Source: Serpens sp035497915
GTDB lineage: Bacteria; Pseudomonadota; Gammaproteobacteria; Pseudomonadales; Pseudomonadaceae
Assembly: GCF_035497915.1 (NCBI RefSeq)
Contig: NZ_DATJCS010000011.1
Coordinates: 1-64,000 of the forward strand
DNA: 64,000 nt
Direction of reading: 5' to 3'
The notes under the pieces were generated by a model, which did no database searches, was not told the origin of the DNA, and worked only from the letters and a program-made list of their open reading frames with translations. How positions within the stretch are numbered: position 1 is the first letter of the stretch; the number at the start of each line of letters is the position of its first letter. Of this stretch, positions 43,289-56,396 are shown piece after piece. A program made the position numbers and the translations under genes.

Positions 43289-44167
43289 ATGCGAACACTG
43301 GCCGGTCTGATGCTGCTCGTCTGGGTGCTGAGCGCGCGGGGCGAGGCGGAAGGCGAGGCGAAATGGTTGCACGGCCTGCCGTCCATCGTGTGCTGGGGCG
43401 ACTCGCTGACCACCTCCAGCTACCCGCGTTTCCTGGCCAAGCTCACCGGTCGCACGGTCACCAATCGGGGCGTGGGCGGCAACACCAGCGCGCAGATCGC
43501 CGCCCGCCAGGGGGGCCGGCCGACCTATGTGAAGCTGGCTGGCGGCAGGATCCCCGCCAGCGGGCCGGTGGACGTCGCGGAGTTCACCGTGGTGCCCATG
43601 ACCCAGTACGGTCGCCAGCAGCTCGAAGGCACGCTGGGCGGTGTGCGCGGCGTGCTGCATCGCCACTCGGACACGGCCTACACCTTCACTCGCGCGCAGG
43701 CGGGGGAGGCCGTCGACGCGCCGGTCGCCCTGCCGTTTCTGATGGACATCGGCGACACCGACCACGAGATCGCCGTCATCTGGGCCGGGCGCAACAACTA
43801 CGACGAGCCGCAGCAGGTGCTCTCCGACGTGCGCGCCATGGTCGAGTTCCTCAAGCCGCTGCACAAGCGCTTCCTGGTCATGCCGCCGCCGAATGCCGAC
43901 TTTGCCCACGAATACATCGGCGGCCGGCATTACGCCGACTTCGTCGCCATCCGCGACGGGCTGCGCGCGGCCTACCCGAACAACTTCCTGGATATCTGGC
44001 AACTGCTGGTGGAAAGCTACGATCCGCGGGACGCCGGCGATGTCGCCGACTACCGGCGCGGCATCGTGCCCCGCTCACTGCGTGACGATCGCATCCACCT
44101 GAACGAGAAGGGCGCGCGGCTGGTAGCCGAAAAGGTGCGCGACTACCTCCATCTCAAGGGTTACTGA
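43289..44167 (+). CDS. Secreted SGNH/GDSL hydrolase
   Basis: The 292-residue protein has a signal peptide (TLAGLMLLVWVLSARGEAEG). SGNH blocks follow: IVCWGDSLTTSS (nucleophile Ser39), RGVGGNTSAQIA (Gly), AGRNNYDEP (Asn) and DDRIHLNEKGARLVAEKV (Asp/His). It is probably a periplasmic esterase that removes acyl groups from carbohydrates, which would oppose or edit the work of the divergent acyltransferase (inference from position). A GGGAGAG ribosome site precedes the ATG. The substrate is unknown. Confidence 0.82.
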   Translation: MRTLAGLMLLVWVLSARGEAEGEAKWLHGLPSIVCWGDSLTTSSYPRFLAKLTGRTVTNRGVGGNTSAQIAARQGGRPTYVKLAGGRIPASGPVDVAEFTVVPMTQYGRQQLEGTLGGVRGVLHRHSDTAYTFTRAQAGEAVDAPVALPFLMDIGDTDHEIAVIWAGRNNYDEPQQVLSDVRAMVEFLKPLHKRFLVMPPPNADFAHEYIGGRHYADFVAIRDGLRAAYPNNFLDIWQLLVESYDPRDAGDVADYRRGIVPRSLRDDRIHLNEKGARLVAEKVRDYLHLKGY

Positions 44168-44174
44168 CGCCCGG

Positions 44175-44528
44175 CTACACCTCGAGGATCATCTCGAAAC
44201 CGCCGAAGATCAGCCGCTTGCCATCGAAGGGCATCGGATTGGTTTCCGGCGCCAGGCGCGGATCGCTCATCACCTTGTCGTGGGCCGCGTCGCGCACGGC
44301 CTTCGAGGGCCAGAGAATCCAGGAAAACACCACCGTCTCCTCCGGCTGGCACTGCACGGCCATCGGAAAGGAGGTCAGCTTGCCCTCCGGCACGTCATCG
44401 CCCCAGCACTCGACCACCGAGAGCGCGCCATGCTCCTTGAACACCTGCGCGGCGATATCCGCGTGGTGTTGGTATTTCTCCCGGTTGGCCGTCGGCACGG
44501 CCGCCACGAAGCCATCGACATAGGTCAT
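44175..44528 (-). CDS. DUF1428 family protein (YbaA-like)
   Basis: The 117-residue protein begins MTYVDGFVAAVPTANREKY and contains CWGDDVPEGKLTSFPMAV, VVFSWILWPSKAVRDAAHDK and the MPFDGKRLIFGGFEMILE end. These are typical of DUF1428, a dimeric ferredoxin-like fold of unknown function. It stops seven bases before the SGNH hydrolase stop (convergent). A GGAGG-like site precedes its ATG. Confidence 0.9.
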   Translation of the reverse strand: MTYVDGFVAAVPTANREKYQHHADIAAQVFKEHGALSVVECWGDDVPEGKLTSFPMAVQCQPEETVVFSWILWPSKAVRDAAHDKVMSDPRLAPETNPMPFDGKRLIFGGFEMILEV

Positions 44529-44616
44529 CTCAAGGTTCCTCCGCAGGGGTGATGGAACTGATCAGAGTAGGTCGCGCGCGGCAAATGGCGAACGCCGCGA
44601 CCAGCGGCGGCGTCGC

Positions 44617-45786
44617 TCAGTGCCGGACCGCCAGCTCCCGGCAGTCCGGCCAGGACACGGCCTCGCCGAGCGCGGCGAACACCCCGGGCAGGGCGTCGCG
44701 CGCCTTGCCATGCACGTCATGGAACAGCAGCACGCCACGCCGCTTGATCAGCATCAGCGCGAGCATGCGCGTGCCGATGGCGTCGGCGCCGAGCGCGCGC
44801 TGCCAGTCCTGGGAATCGAGGTTCCACAGCGCTACCTGGATGCCCTGTGCCGCGAAGAAGGCGCCGCTGTCCGCCGTGCGCTGGCCATAGGGCGGGCGGA
44901 ACAGCGGCAGGATAGTGCTCTGCGGCAGGGCGCTGTGCAGCAGCGAACGGGTGGTGAGGACCGAGGCCTGCCAGTCGTCCCAGCGGGCATGCGAGCGATG
45001 TTCCCAGCCGTGGGAAGCCACGCATTGACCGGCATACAGGCGCGTCAGCGCCTCGGCGCCCTGTGCCCTCAGGCGTGCCTGCAGGTTCTCGCCGAGCACG
45101 AAGAAGGTCGCGGTCTTGCCATGCTGCGCCAGCATGGCCCGGGTGGCCTCGGTGTGGGCGCCGGGCCCGTCATCGAAGGTCAGGAAGAACTGCCGGTCGT
45201 CCCGCTCGTCGCCGGACCATTCGTGGCTGCCGAACGTGGCGATCTCGCTGCTCACCGTGGGGAACAGCGCGGCGAGGCGCATCTGTTCCGTCAGATAGGC
45301 CTGACTGAACGCCGTCAGTTGGCCGCGCCAGGCGGCCAACTCCTCGCCGAGCCCGGCCAGCGCGCGCTGCGCCGCCTCGCCCAGCAGGGCGAAGTCGCCG
45401 ACCGGGCCGACGCAGCTCCAGTCGCCGGCCCGGCAGTCGGCGCTGGCGAGCTGGTAGTTGCGCCAGACGCGTGCCCGTTCCCCGTCCTGCCACTGGGCGA
45501 GCGAGGCGTGGTTCAGGCGCTTGATGCGCAAATGCGTCAGCAGCTGGGCCTCGTCCCGTTGCGGCAGGCCGTGCAGCGTGCTGGCGTAGACCAGCAGGGC
45601 CGCGCGCGAGGCGCGGTCGAAGCCGGCCGATGTATCCAGCGGCTCGCCCCAGGTGCGCAGGTCGAGCGTGGCGACGTCGGCCGGGCCGGCCGCCTGGACG
45701 GTTGCGCTCGCGCCGATCAACCCGCTCGCCAGGGCGACGGCCAGGCGGATTCGCCTGGCCGCGCCGCGTGCTGGCCAATGCGCCAT
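44617..45786 (-). CDS. Exported polysaccharide deacetylase (NodB domain)
   Basis: The 389-residue protein has an N-terminal signal (IRLAVALASGLIGASATVQA) and a helical region of about 170 residues that I do not recognise. A NodB-type carbohydrate esterase 4 domain completes it. The catalytic motifs are all present: FFLTFDDGPGAHTEAT, ASHGWEHRSHARWDDW, LFRPPYGQRTA, LWNLDSQDWQRAL and GVLLFHDVHGKA. It should remove N-acetyl (or O-acetyl) groups from a periplasmic glycan with a metal ion. Its ATG overlaps the stop of the DUF2135 gene by one base, so the two are coupled. Confidence 0.87.
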   Translation of the reverse strand: MAHWPARGAARRIRLAVALASGLIGASATVQAAGPADVATLDLRTWGEPLDTSAGFDRASRAALLVYASTLHGLPQRDEAQLLTHLRIKRLNHASLAQWQDGERARVWRNYQLASADCRAGDWSCVGPVGDFALLGEAAQRALAGLGEELAAWRGQLTAFSQAYLTEQMRLAALFPTVSSEIATFGSHEWSGDERDDRQFFLTFDDGPGAHTEATRAMLAQHGKTATFFVLGENLQARLRAQGAEALTRLYAGQCVASHGWEHRSHARWDDWQASVLTTRSLLHSALPQSTILPLFRPPYGQRTADSGAFFAAQGIQVALWNLDSQDWQRALGADAIGTRMLALMLIKRRGVLLFHDVHGKARDALPGVFAALGEAVSWPDCRELAVRH

Positions 45787-46976
45787 CAGCGCGCGCCGTT
45801 CTGCATCATGCGCTCGATGGCCCGGTCGTAGACCGGATTGGCCTTCTGGTCGCGGGCGTAGCGGTACTCGCGCAGCGCGTCGGACCACTGCCCGGCCTTC
45901 TCATAGATGCGGCCGTTGTTGTAGTGCGAGCTGGCGCGCACGGTGGGCGCCGAGGCGCCGCTGGCCAGGGCGATGGCCTTGCGGTTGGCCCACAGCGCCT
46001 CGGCCACGCGACCGGCTTTCTGGAAGGCCAGGCCCAGGTTGCTGTAGGCCTGGCCGTAGTTGGCGTCCTGGTCGATGGCCGCCTGGTACAGACGGATCGC
46101 TTCGTCGTACTGGCCGGCGTGGTAGGCCTGCTCGCCCTGGCGATTGAGGCCCTTGGCGCGCTGCAGCCGGTCGGCGCCGTAGTCGGTGCGCTGGCTGACC
46201 AGGGTGCCCACCACGTCGCCGAACTCCGAGGTGCTCAGCCGCTCGAGGCTGGAGACGTTCTTGAGGGTGTTGAAGTCCTCGATGTCACCCGACTCGGTGA
46301 CCGCGAACACGGTCCACAGGTTGCCCACCTGGTTGCGCGGCACGTAGTAGGTCTTGATCAGCGTCTGGCCGACATAGACGAACACCTTGGCGTTGCTCTC
46401 GGACAGTCGCTGGCTGTTCATCCGCGCGCGGTCGCTGAAGTTGTGCACCGCATAGACATAGCGCGAGCCGTCGTGCTTGCGCTCGATGGTGATGGTCTCC
46501 GGGCCGTAGCTGGTGGTGTCGTCGACATCCAGCAGGGCGTCGCGGCCGCGCATCTTGTCGAAAAACACGTGGTTGCCGGGGAACAGCAGGTGGGAGTCCA
46601 GGTCTTCGGGATAGCGGCCCCAGTTGAGCACGATGCGCATGCCGTCCAGGTTCTGCATCACCGGGCTGATGGCGTAGGTCATGCCGTCACAGGGGCACTT
46701 GACCACCAGGTCGGAATAGCCGGGCTTCTTGACGATCAGCAGGCTGTCGCTGGCGTCGAACGCCGGGTTCAGCGTGGCCTGGCCGCGGGCGTTGGTCACC
46801 GCCGTCACCGACTGCTCGCCGTTCTTCTGCAGGATCAGCGAGGCGCCTTCGATCTTCTGGTCGCGGATGGTCGCGCTGAGGATCTGGATGTCCAGCGGCG
46901 CCGCCTGCGTGGCGGGGGCGAAACAGGCCAGCAGGAGGGCGACCGGGCTCAGGAATTTCACTAGCGTGGTGTGCAT
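45786..46976 (-). CDS. Exported DUF2135-TPR protein (YfaP-like)
   Basis: The 396-residue protein has a signal peptide (SPVALLLACFAPATQAAPLD) and a carboxypeptidase-regulatory-like beta domain (about 25-95, GQATLNPAFDASDSLLIVKK). A CPC dipeptide-type motif (VVKCPCDGMT) follows, then a DUF2135 domain (LNWGRYPEDLDSHLLFPG to about residue 230). Three TPR units finish it (RQGEQAYHAGQYDEAIRLYQ, AYSNLGLAFQKAGRVAEALW, HYNNGRIYEKAGQWSDALRE). It is probably a periplasmic scaffold. It is the upstream partner of the deacetylase by overlap. The ATG at 46976 suits the signal peptide; one seven codons earlier is possible. Confidence 0.78.
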   Translation of the reverse strand: MHTTLVKFLSPVALLLACFAPATQAAPLDIQILSATIRDQKIEGASLILQKNGEQSVTAVTNARGQATLNPAFDASDSLLIVKKPGYSDLVVKCPCDGMTYAISPVMQNLDGMRIVLNWGRYPEDLDSHLLFPGNHVFFDKMRGRDALLDVDDTTSYGPETITIERKHDGSRYVYAVHNFSDRARMNSQRLSESNAKVFVYVGQTLIKTYYVPRNQVGNLWTVFAVTESGDIEDFNTLKNVSSLERLSTSEFGDVVGTLVSQRTDYGADRLQRAKGLNRQGEQAYHAGQYDEAIRLYQAAIDQDANYGQAYSNLGLAFQKAGRVAEALWANRKAIALASGASAPTVRASSHYNNGRIYEKAGQWSDALREYRYARDQKANPVYDRAIERMMQNGAR

Positions 46977-47113
46977 CGATTCTCTCTTGGCAGTCATTGG
47001 GTCGGTAGGCGCACGCGCGTCGAACGTGCTCGATATGCGGCGCAGCCGTCTAACTCGCGCTTTCAAGCTCGCGGCATAGTGCCATCATGTGTCTCTGGGC
47101 GAAATGCCCCGTG

Positions 47114-48472
47114 TCAATGCCGCGACGGCTCGGCCGGCACCGGCGGTGCGTCTGGCTCGATTTCCAGCAGAAGCCGGCCTTCCACCTCGTTCATCGCCAG
47201 TGGCAGGCTGCGGTCGGGGAGCTTCAGGGCGAGGATCGCGCCCTGTTCCAGCGACTGGCGAATCGTCATCGACAACGGCCCGGCCGAGCGGGCACAGCCA
47301 TCGGCATCGACATGGCCCTCCAGCAGCTGGCGCGGCGGCTGCTGCGCATGGTGGGCGTCGAGGCGCCAGCGGGTTTTTCCGCCGGAGGGCTGGGTGCCCG
47401 CGCAGGCCTGCAATACCAACGGCAGGTCGGCCAGCGGTCCGGCGACGCTCTGTTGCCGCCTGAGCATGCGGGACCATTCCAGTCGGGCAATGATCCGCTG
47501 CACCTCATCGGGAAGCTCGGCGCCCAGCCAGCTCATGGCGATGATCCGCCGCACGCCTTCGCGCAGCACCTCTTCGTCTTCTTCGCCGCGCAGCGAGGCC
47601 AGGATCGTTTCGCGAGCGGGATACATCGCCTCCTTGATGCCAAACAGCGCGGCATGCTCGTAATGGGGAAGCACCTGCTGCGCATCCCACTGGTCACCGC
47701 CAAGGCCCTTGGAGGCCATTTCGGCGAACTGGTAGTGGGCCATTGCCACGTCCTTTTCCGCGCCGACAAACAAGGCGGCGCGCGCCTCGACCAGCTTGCC
47801 CTCTTCCAGCAGCAGCATGCCGTAATGGGTCCAGGCATCGCCCAGCCCCAGCGCCTTGCCCTTGTCCAGCCATTCGATCGCGCGCGCCCGGAGGGCGGCC
47901 AGGTCCAGCGAGCCGGCCTCCGGCCCGGACGCCCGGCGCGCGGCTTGCAGCGCCTGCAGGTATTGCCATGCCGCCTTGAGCAGCATCATGTCCTGGCCGC
48001 TCTCGGCGTAGGCCTGGACGAAGTAGTCGCCGGCCCGCCCCGAACGCGCCACGAAGTCCGCAACGGCAAGCTCGCTATCCAGTGGCGACGGGCTGGCCAG
48101 CACGCCCAGGTTGTGCAGGGTCGGCATCTTCAGGCCGCGGGCCAGGGCCTCTTCGTACAACTGGATAGCCAGATCGGGGTCATTGCGCTGATGCAGGCTG
48201 GCCAGGTTATGGCTGGCCCGGGCGTAGCCCAGCTGGCGGGCCTGCTCATAGAACTCCCGGGCCCGCGTCCAGTCCATGCGGGCGCCCTTGCCGGTGTGGT
48301 GGGCCTTGCCCAGCAGGAACAGCGCCTCGGCATCTCCCGCAGCCGCCGCCTGCTGGGCCTGGGACAGGAACTCGGCGTAACGGCCGGTCTCGAACAGCTG
48401 CTCCAGCGTGGCGGCCTGGGCGGTGGCGCCGAGGCACAGGGTCAGCAGCAGGGGGCGAACAAACAGCTTCAT
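47114..48472 (-). CDS. Exported Sel1/TPR-repeat protein
   Basis: The 452-residue protein has a signal peptide (RPLLLTLCLGATAQAATLEQ). Sel1-type repeats follow: ALFLLGKAHHTGKGARMDWT, REFYEQARQLGYARASHNLA, IQLYEEALARGLKMPTLHNL and later ones. The C-terminal 150 residues contain two Cys (LVLQACAGTQ, DADGCARS) and no known domain. It lies 137 bp upstream of the DUF2135 gene on the same strand, so the three exported-protein genes are probably one transcript. Function is unknown. Confidence 0.75.
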   Translation of the reverse strand: MKLFVRPLLLTLCLGATAQAATLEQLFETGRYAEFLSQAQQAAAAGDAEALFLLGKAHHTGKGARMDWTRAREFYEQARQLGYARASHNLASLHQRNDPDLAIQLYEEALARGLKMPTLHNLGVLASPSPLDSELAVADFVARSGRAGDYFVQAYAESGQDMMLLKAAWQYLQALQAARRASGPEAGSLDLAALRARAIEWLDKGKALGLGDAWTHYGMLLLEEGKLVEARAALFVGAEKDVAMAHYQFAEMASKGLGGDQWDAQQVLPHYEHAALFGIKEAMYPARETILASLRGEEDEEVLREGVRRIIAMSWLGAELPDEVQRIIARLEWSRMLRRQQSVAGPLADLPLVLQACAGTQPSGGKTRWRLDAHHAQQPPRQLLEGHVDADGCARSAGPLSMTIRQSLEQGAILALKLPDRSLPLAMNEVEGRLLLEIEPDAPPVPAEPSRH

Positions 48473-48615
48473 AGCGAATTCCATGCAGTGGGCCGGACCG
48501 AACTTACTCGATTCGTCCCGGACCCGTCTATTACGGGGCTTGCAGCGGTTTCGCGCGGATCGCCTCCGACCGCCAACGCTTGAGGGCTGGCCCGACCCGT
48601 TCCATAGTGCCGGGC

Positions 48616-53334
<4,719 letters not shown>

Positions 53335-53934
53335 CCAACTGGTCGACCACCATCAGGGCGCGGGGGAACGAGGGGTAGCCGCCCTTGGCCACGTCCAGCT
53401 CGGCATAGGCCTGCCGGTAGCGCAGGGCGCGGTCGCGGTCGGCCTGGGGCGCCAGGAAGGGTTCGTTGTAGATCTTGTAGAGCAGCGCCAGCGCGTGGGG
53501 ATGACGGCGTTCGGCGGCCCGTTCGAGCAGCGGCAGGATGCGTTCCAGTGCCGCGCGCTGGCGGATCAGCGACACCGCCTGGTACAACGCCACCTCGCCG
53601 CGGGGGTCCTGGTCGGCGATGCGCGCCAGCAGGGCATCGGCCAGCTCCAGGCTGCTCTGCGGGCCGGAGGTGACCAGCAGGCGGGCCTGCATCAGGTCGT
53701 TTTCCTGCAGCAGGCGCTGTGCGTGACTGTCGAGCACCACGGGCTCGCAGGGCTTGGCGGCACAGCCGCCCAGCGCCAGGGCGGCGCCGAGAAGAATCCA
53801 TCGAGTCATGTACGGGTCCGTCGTCCGGGAGGGTGAGCACCCTGCTGGTCATAGTCGAGGAAGCGGATCAGTGTGGATCGGTGCTGGCAAATTGCGAGGC
53901 GCCGCACATATCGAGGGACGGCACGTCCCTTGTG

Positions 53935-54094
53935 GGGCTGGCTGGCGCCAGCCCTTGGCCGGGATAAACCCGGCCCCACAGAGTACGGCGGAGGAGACTG
54001 TAGGGCCGGCTTTACGCCGGCCGGCGGAGGTGGGCCTACAGCCGAGGCTGGCTGGCGGCAGCCCTTGGCCGGGATAAACCGGCCCCACAGGGTG
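53935..54094. repeat. Composite REP block, colinear with the insert in lhr
   Basis: This block has the same units in the same order as 52627-52785 in lhr: a GGGGCTGGCTGGCGCCAGCC hairpin, GGCCGGGATAAACCCGGCC, then GGAGACTGTAGGGCCGGC with its inverse, a second GGCTGG hairpin and another GGCCGGGATAAAC. The middle 40 or so bases are nearly identical. It fills most of the 364-bp gap between the lipoprotein and pseudouridine-synthase genes; no gene is seen there. Confidence 0.9.
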
Positions 54095-54173
54095 GGCGAG
54101 TGGCGCAGCATCGGGGCTCGTGGTGGCCAGCCACGGCGAGGCGCAAACGGGTCTATGACCGGGCAAAAAGAAT

Positions 54174-54884
54174 CTAGAAGCGCTCGTTCGGCTTCAGGTA
54201 GCGCCACTGTCCCTGCGGCAGCTTGGCCATGCTCACGGTGCCCAGGCGGATGCGGCGCAGGCTGACCAACTGCAGACCCACCAGCCTGCACAATGTGCGG
54301 ATGTCGCCCGGCTGGGGCGCCTTCAGGGCCAGGCGCAGGTGGGTTTCGTTCTGCCAGCTGGCCTTGCACACCGGCAGGGTGCGTTCGCCCTGGCGGATGC
54401 CGCGCTTGAGCTTGTCCAGGCCGCCGTCGACGAGCGTGCCCTTGACCTCGGCAACATATTCCTCTTCCAGCGGCTTGTGGCGGTTGGTCAGGTGACGGGT
54501 CACGCCCCAGCTCTGGGTGAATACCAGCAGGCCGCTGGCCTCGCGCTCCAGCAGACCGACCGGCTGCTGGTGTACCAGATGCTTGTGCACGGCGCGCAGA
54601 GTAGGGTCATCCTCGGCCCAGCGATTCTCGCGGGTCAGCAGCGCCAGGGCCTGCTCCACGCTGCAACCGGCCGGCTTGTGCAGCAGCAGGGTGGCCGGCG
54701 GCACATCCTCGGCCTCGGCGCCGGGCAGCAGCACGATGGGTTCGTCGGTCACCTTGAACTGCGGCTGTTCCACCACTTCGCCAGCGACGGTGACCCAGCC
54801 GCCCTCGATGTACAGCTCGGCTTCGCGACGCGAGCAGCCGAGCAGCTCGACGAGGCGTTTGGACAGGCGGACGGGTTCGGTCAT
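54174..54884 (-). CDS. RNA pseudouridine synthase-like protein with S4 domain
   Basis: The 236-residue protein has an N-terminal S4 RNA-binding domain (RLSKRLVELLGCSRREAELY, residues 6-25 and on) and an RsuA/RluB/RluF-type synthase fold. That fold includes LLHKPAGCSVEQAL, TNRHKPLEEEYVAEVKG and a C-terminal LVSLRRIRLGTVSMAKLPQG. The catalytic motif, usually GRLDxxTxGLL, reads GLLEREASGLL at 110-120, so the catalytic Asp is Glu113 and the preceding Arg is Leu. It may be an RNA-binding protein with no or altered activity. The ATG at 54884 gives the S4 domain at the usual distance. Confidence 0.8.
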   Translation of the reverse strand: MTEPVRLSKRLVELLGCSRREAELYIEGGWVTVAGEVVEQPQFKVTDEPIVLLPGAEAEDVPPATLLLHKPAGCSVEQALALLTRENRWAEDDPTLRAVHKHLVHQQPVGLLEREASGLLVFTQSWGVTRHLTNRHKPLEEEYVAEVKGTLVDGGLDKLKRGIRQGERTLPVCKASWQNETHLRLALKAPQPGDIRTLCRLVGLQLVSLRRIRLGTVSMAKLPQGQWRYLKPNERF

Positions 54885-54920
54885 GGTGCAGGACTCCGGA
54901 AGGGGCTGCGATTGTAGCCT

Positions 54921-55062
54921 CGGTTCTGTCCGAAAAGTGCCTGCGCTCGGCCATGCTGCGTTGAAAGTCGGCTCGGAATGCTCATTTACGACCAGTAAAC
55001 TTCGCTTCCTCGCCGCTTTCGCCTTGCCTGGCCTTCGCTCGGCTGACTTTTCGTACAGACCG
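54921..55062. repeat. 142-bp inverted-repeat element between divergent genes
   Basis: The ends are inverted copies: CGGTTCTGTCCGAAAAGT at the left, and ACTTTTCGTACAGACCG at the right. A small inner hairpin, TTTAC-GACCA-GTAAA, lies at 54985-54999. From memory this kind of sequence (with CTCATTTAC and CAGTAAACT) recurs in Pseudomonas gaps. It occupies the space between the pseudouridine-synthase gene and the FixJ-type regulator gene. Confidence 0.75.
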
Positions 55063-55129
55063 AAGTTCAAGTTCGGGCCGGTCTGTTTGTGGATAGAATG
55101 ACCCGCCTGCCTTATCCAGGGACTGTTCG

Positions 55130-55729
55130 ATGTCCTCCAGATCCTGCGTCTATCTGATCGACGACGACGAACTCATTCTTGACCTGCATGCCGAGCTGCT
55201 GAGTGCGTCCGGCCTGAAGGTCCGCCGTTTCTCGTCGTCGCGCGCCTTTCTGTCGAGCTATGCCGCGACGGGCGACTCCGAGTGCATCCTTTCCGACCTG
55301 CGCATGCCCGAACTCGGTGGCCTGGAGCTGCAGGCCGAGCTGCTGGCCCGCGGTGTCGAGACGCCGCTGATCTTCATCACCGGCCATGCCGATGTCGCCA
55401 CCGCCGTTGAGGCGATGCGCCGTGGCGCCTTCGACTATGTGGAGAAACCGGTGGACGGCCGCCATCTGCTGGCGCGGGTGCAGGCCGCGCTGGCGCGCTG
55501 CGCCGAGCTGCGCCAGGCCGGGCAGGCCCGTCGCGAACGCGAGCAGCGGCTGGAGCTGCTCACCGCGCAGGAACGGCGTATCGCCGAGTGGGTGGTGCAG
55601 GGCAAGTCCAGCCGGGAGATCTCCGAACTGGCATCGATCAGCGTGCGAACGGTGGAGAATCACCGGGCGCGGATCATGGACAAGCTGCAGGTCGGTTCGG
55701 TGGTGGAAATGGTCCGCGCCCTGTTGTAG
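55130..55729 (+). CDS. FixJ-type response regulator (receiver + LuxR helix-turn-helix), orphan
   Basis: The 199-residue protein has a receiver domain with the acidic pair in YLIDDDELILD, phosphate acceptor Asp56 in ILSDLRMPELGG, Thr in FITGHADVATAV and Lys in DYVEKPVDG. A C-terminal LuxR-type domain follows (LTAQERRIAEWVVQGKSSRE, TVENHRARIMDKLQVGS). It binds DNA when phosphorylated. No histidine kinase gene is adjacent, so the partner is elsewhere. A 100-bp gap leads to the small outer-membrane protein gene, a possible target. Confidence 0.9.
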   Translation: MSSRSCVYLIDDDELILDLHAELLSASGLKVRRFSSSRAFLSSYAATGDSECILSDLRMPELGGLELQAELLARGVETPLIFITGHADVATAVEAMRRGAFDYVEKPVDGRHLLARVQAALARCAELRQAGQARREREQRLELLTAQERRIAEWVVQGKSSREISELASISVRTVENHRARIMDKLQVGSVVEMVRALL

Positions 55730-55829
55730 ACGCTGTTTCGGTGGTCGCTGGGGTGGAACTGTTGCCGCTCTCGTGGGTCGCTTTTTCAGAGCGAATGCTC
55801 CATGTGTGTTCCCATGAAGAGGCTTACCC

Positions 55830-56345
55830 ATGAAAAGACTTATGAGCTTGTCCGTACTGGCCGCTGCGTTGTTGCCGGTTGCCGTTCTGGCCGCGCCGAC
55901 GGCGGGAACCCAGGAAATCACGCTCAGTGGCGCTGGCAGCAGCGACAAGGACTTTGATAGCACGCTGCTGAATGTCCAGGGCAGCTGGGGGCAATACCTG
56001 AACGAATCGTCCCTGTGGGGCATTCGCCAGTTCGTCGGCATCTTCGATACGGAAGGTGAAAGCACCAAGTTCCAGGGTGCGACCCGGGTGTTCTACGACT
56101 ACCACTTCGGCACCGGCAACACTCGGCCGTTCATTGGCGCCAGCATTGGCGGCATTTATGGCGACAACGTCGATGACACCTTCATGGCCGGCCCGGAAAT
56201 CGGCCTCAAGCACTGGGTAAACGACAGTACCTTCATCACCGGTATGGTCGAGTACCAGTTTCTGTTCGACAGCGGCAGCGAGGCCGAAGATACCTACGAC
56301 GACGGCACGCTCTTCTACAGCCTGGGTGTGGGTTACAACTTCTGA
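55830..56345 (+). CDS. Small outer-membrane beta-barrel protein
   Basis: The 171-residue precursor has a signal peptide (MKRLMSLSVLAAALLPVAVL, cleavage near residue 22). It has alternating amphipathic strands such as TRVFYDYHFGTGNTRPFIGA and TFITGMVEYQFLF, and it ends in the aromatic GVGYNF typical of barrel assembly signals. The size suits an eight-strand barrel. I do not recognise a specific family. A strong terminator follows. Upstream is the FixJ-type regulator gene on the same strand. Confidence 0.7.
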   Translation: MKRLMSLSVLAAALLPVAVLAAPTAGTQEITLSGAGSSDKDFDSTLLNVQGSWGQYLNESSLWGIRQFVGIFDTEGESTKFQGATRVFYDYHFGTGNTRPFIGASIGGIYGDNVDDTFMAGPEIGLKHWVNDSTFITGMVEYQFLFDSGSEAEDTYDDGTLFYSLGVGYNF

Positions 56346-56360
56346 GCCCGGCCCTGAAAC

Positions 56361-56392
56361 GAAAACCGGAACCCTTGGGTTCCGGTTTTCTT
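56361..56392. terminator. Bidirectional intrinsic terminator
   Basis: GAAAACCGGAACCC and GGGTTCCGGTTTTC form a long stem with a two-base loop, with A and T tracts on its sides, between the convergent outer-membrane protein and DUF1043 genes. Confidence 0.92.
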
Positions 56393-56396
56393 CGGG

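Noticed and set aside
53935..54094. A repeat block that could be taken for a CRISPR array
   Set aside because: Units are palindromic REP-type elements of unequal spacing without unique spacers, and no cas genes are present.
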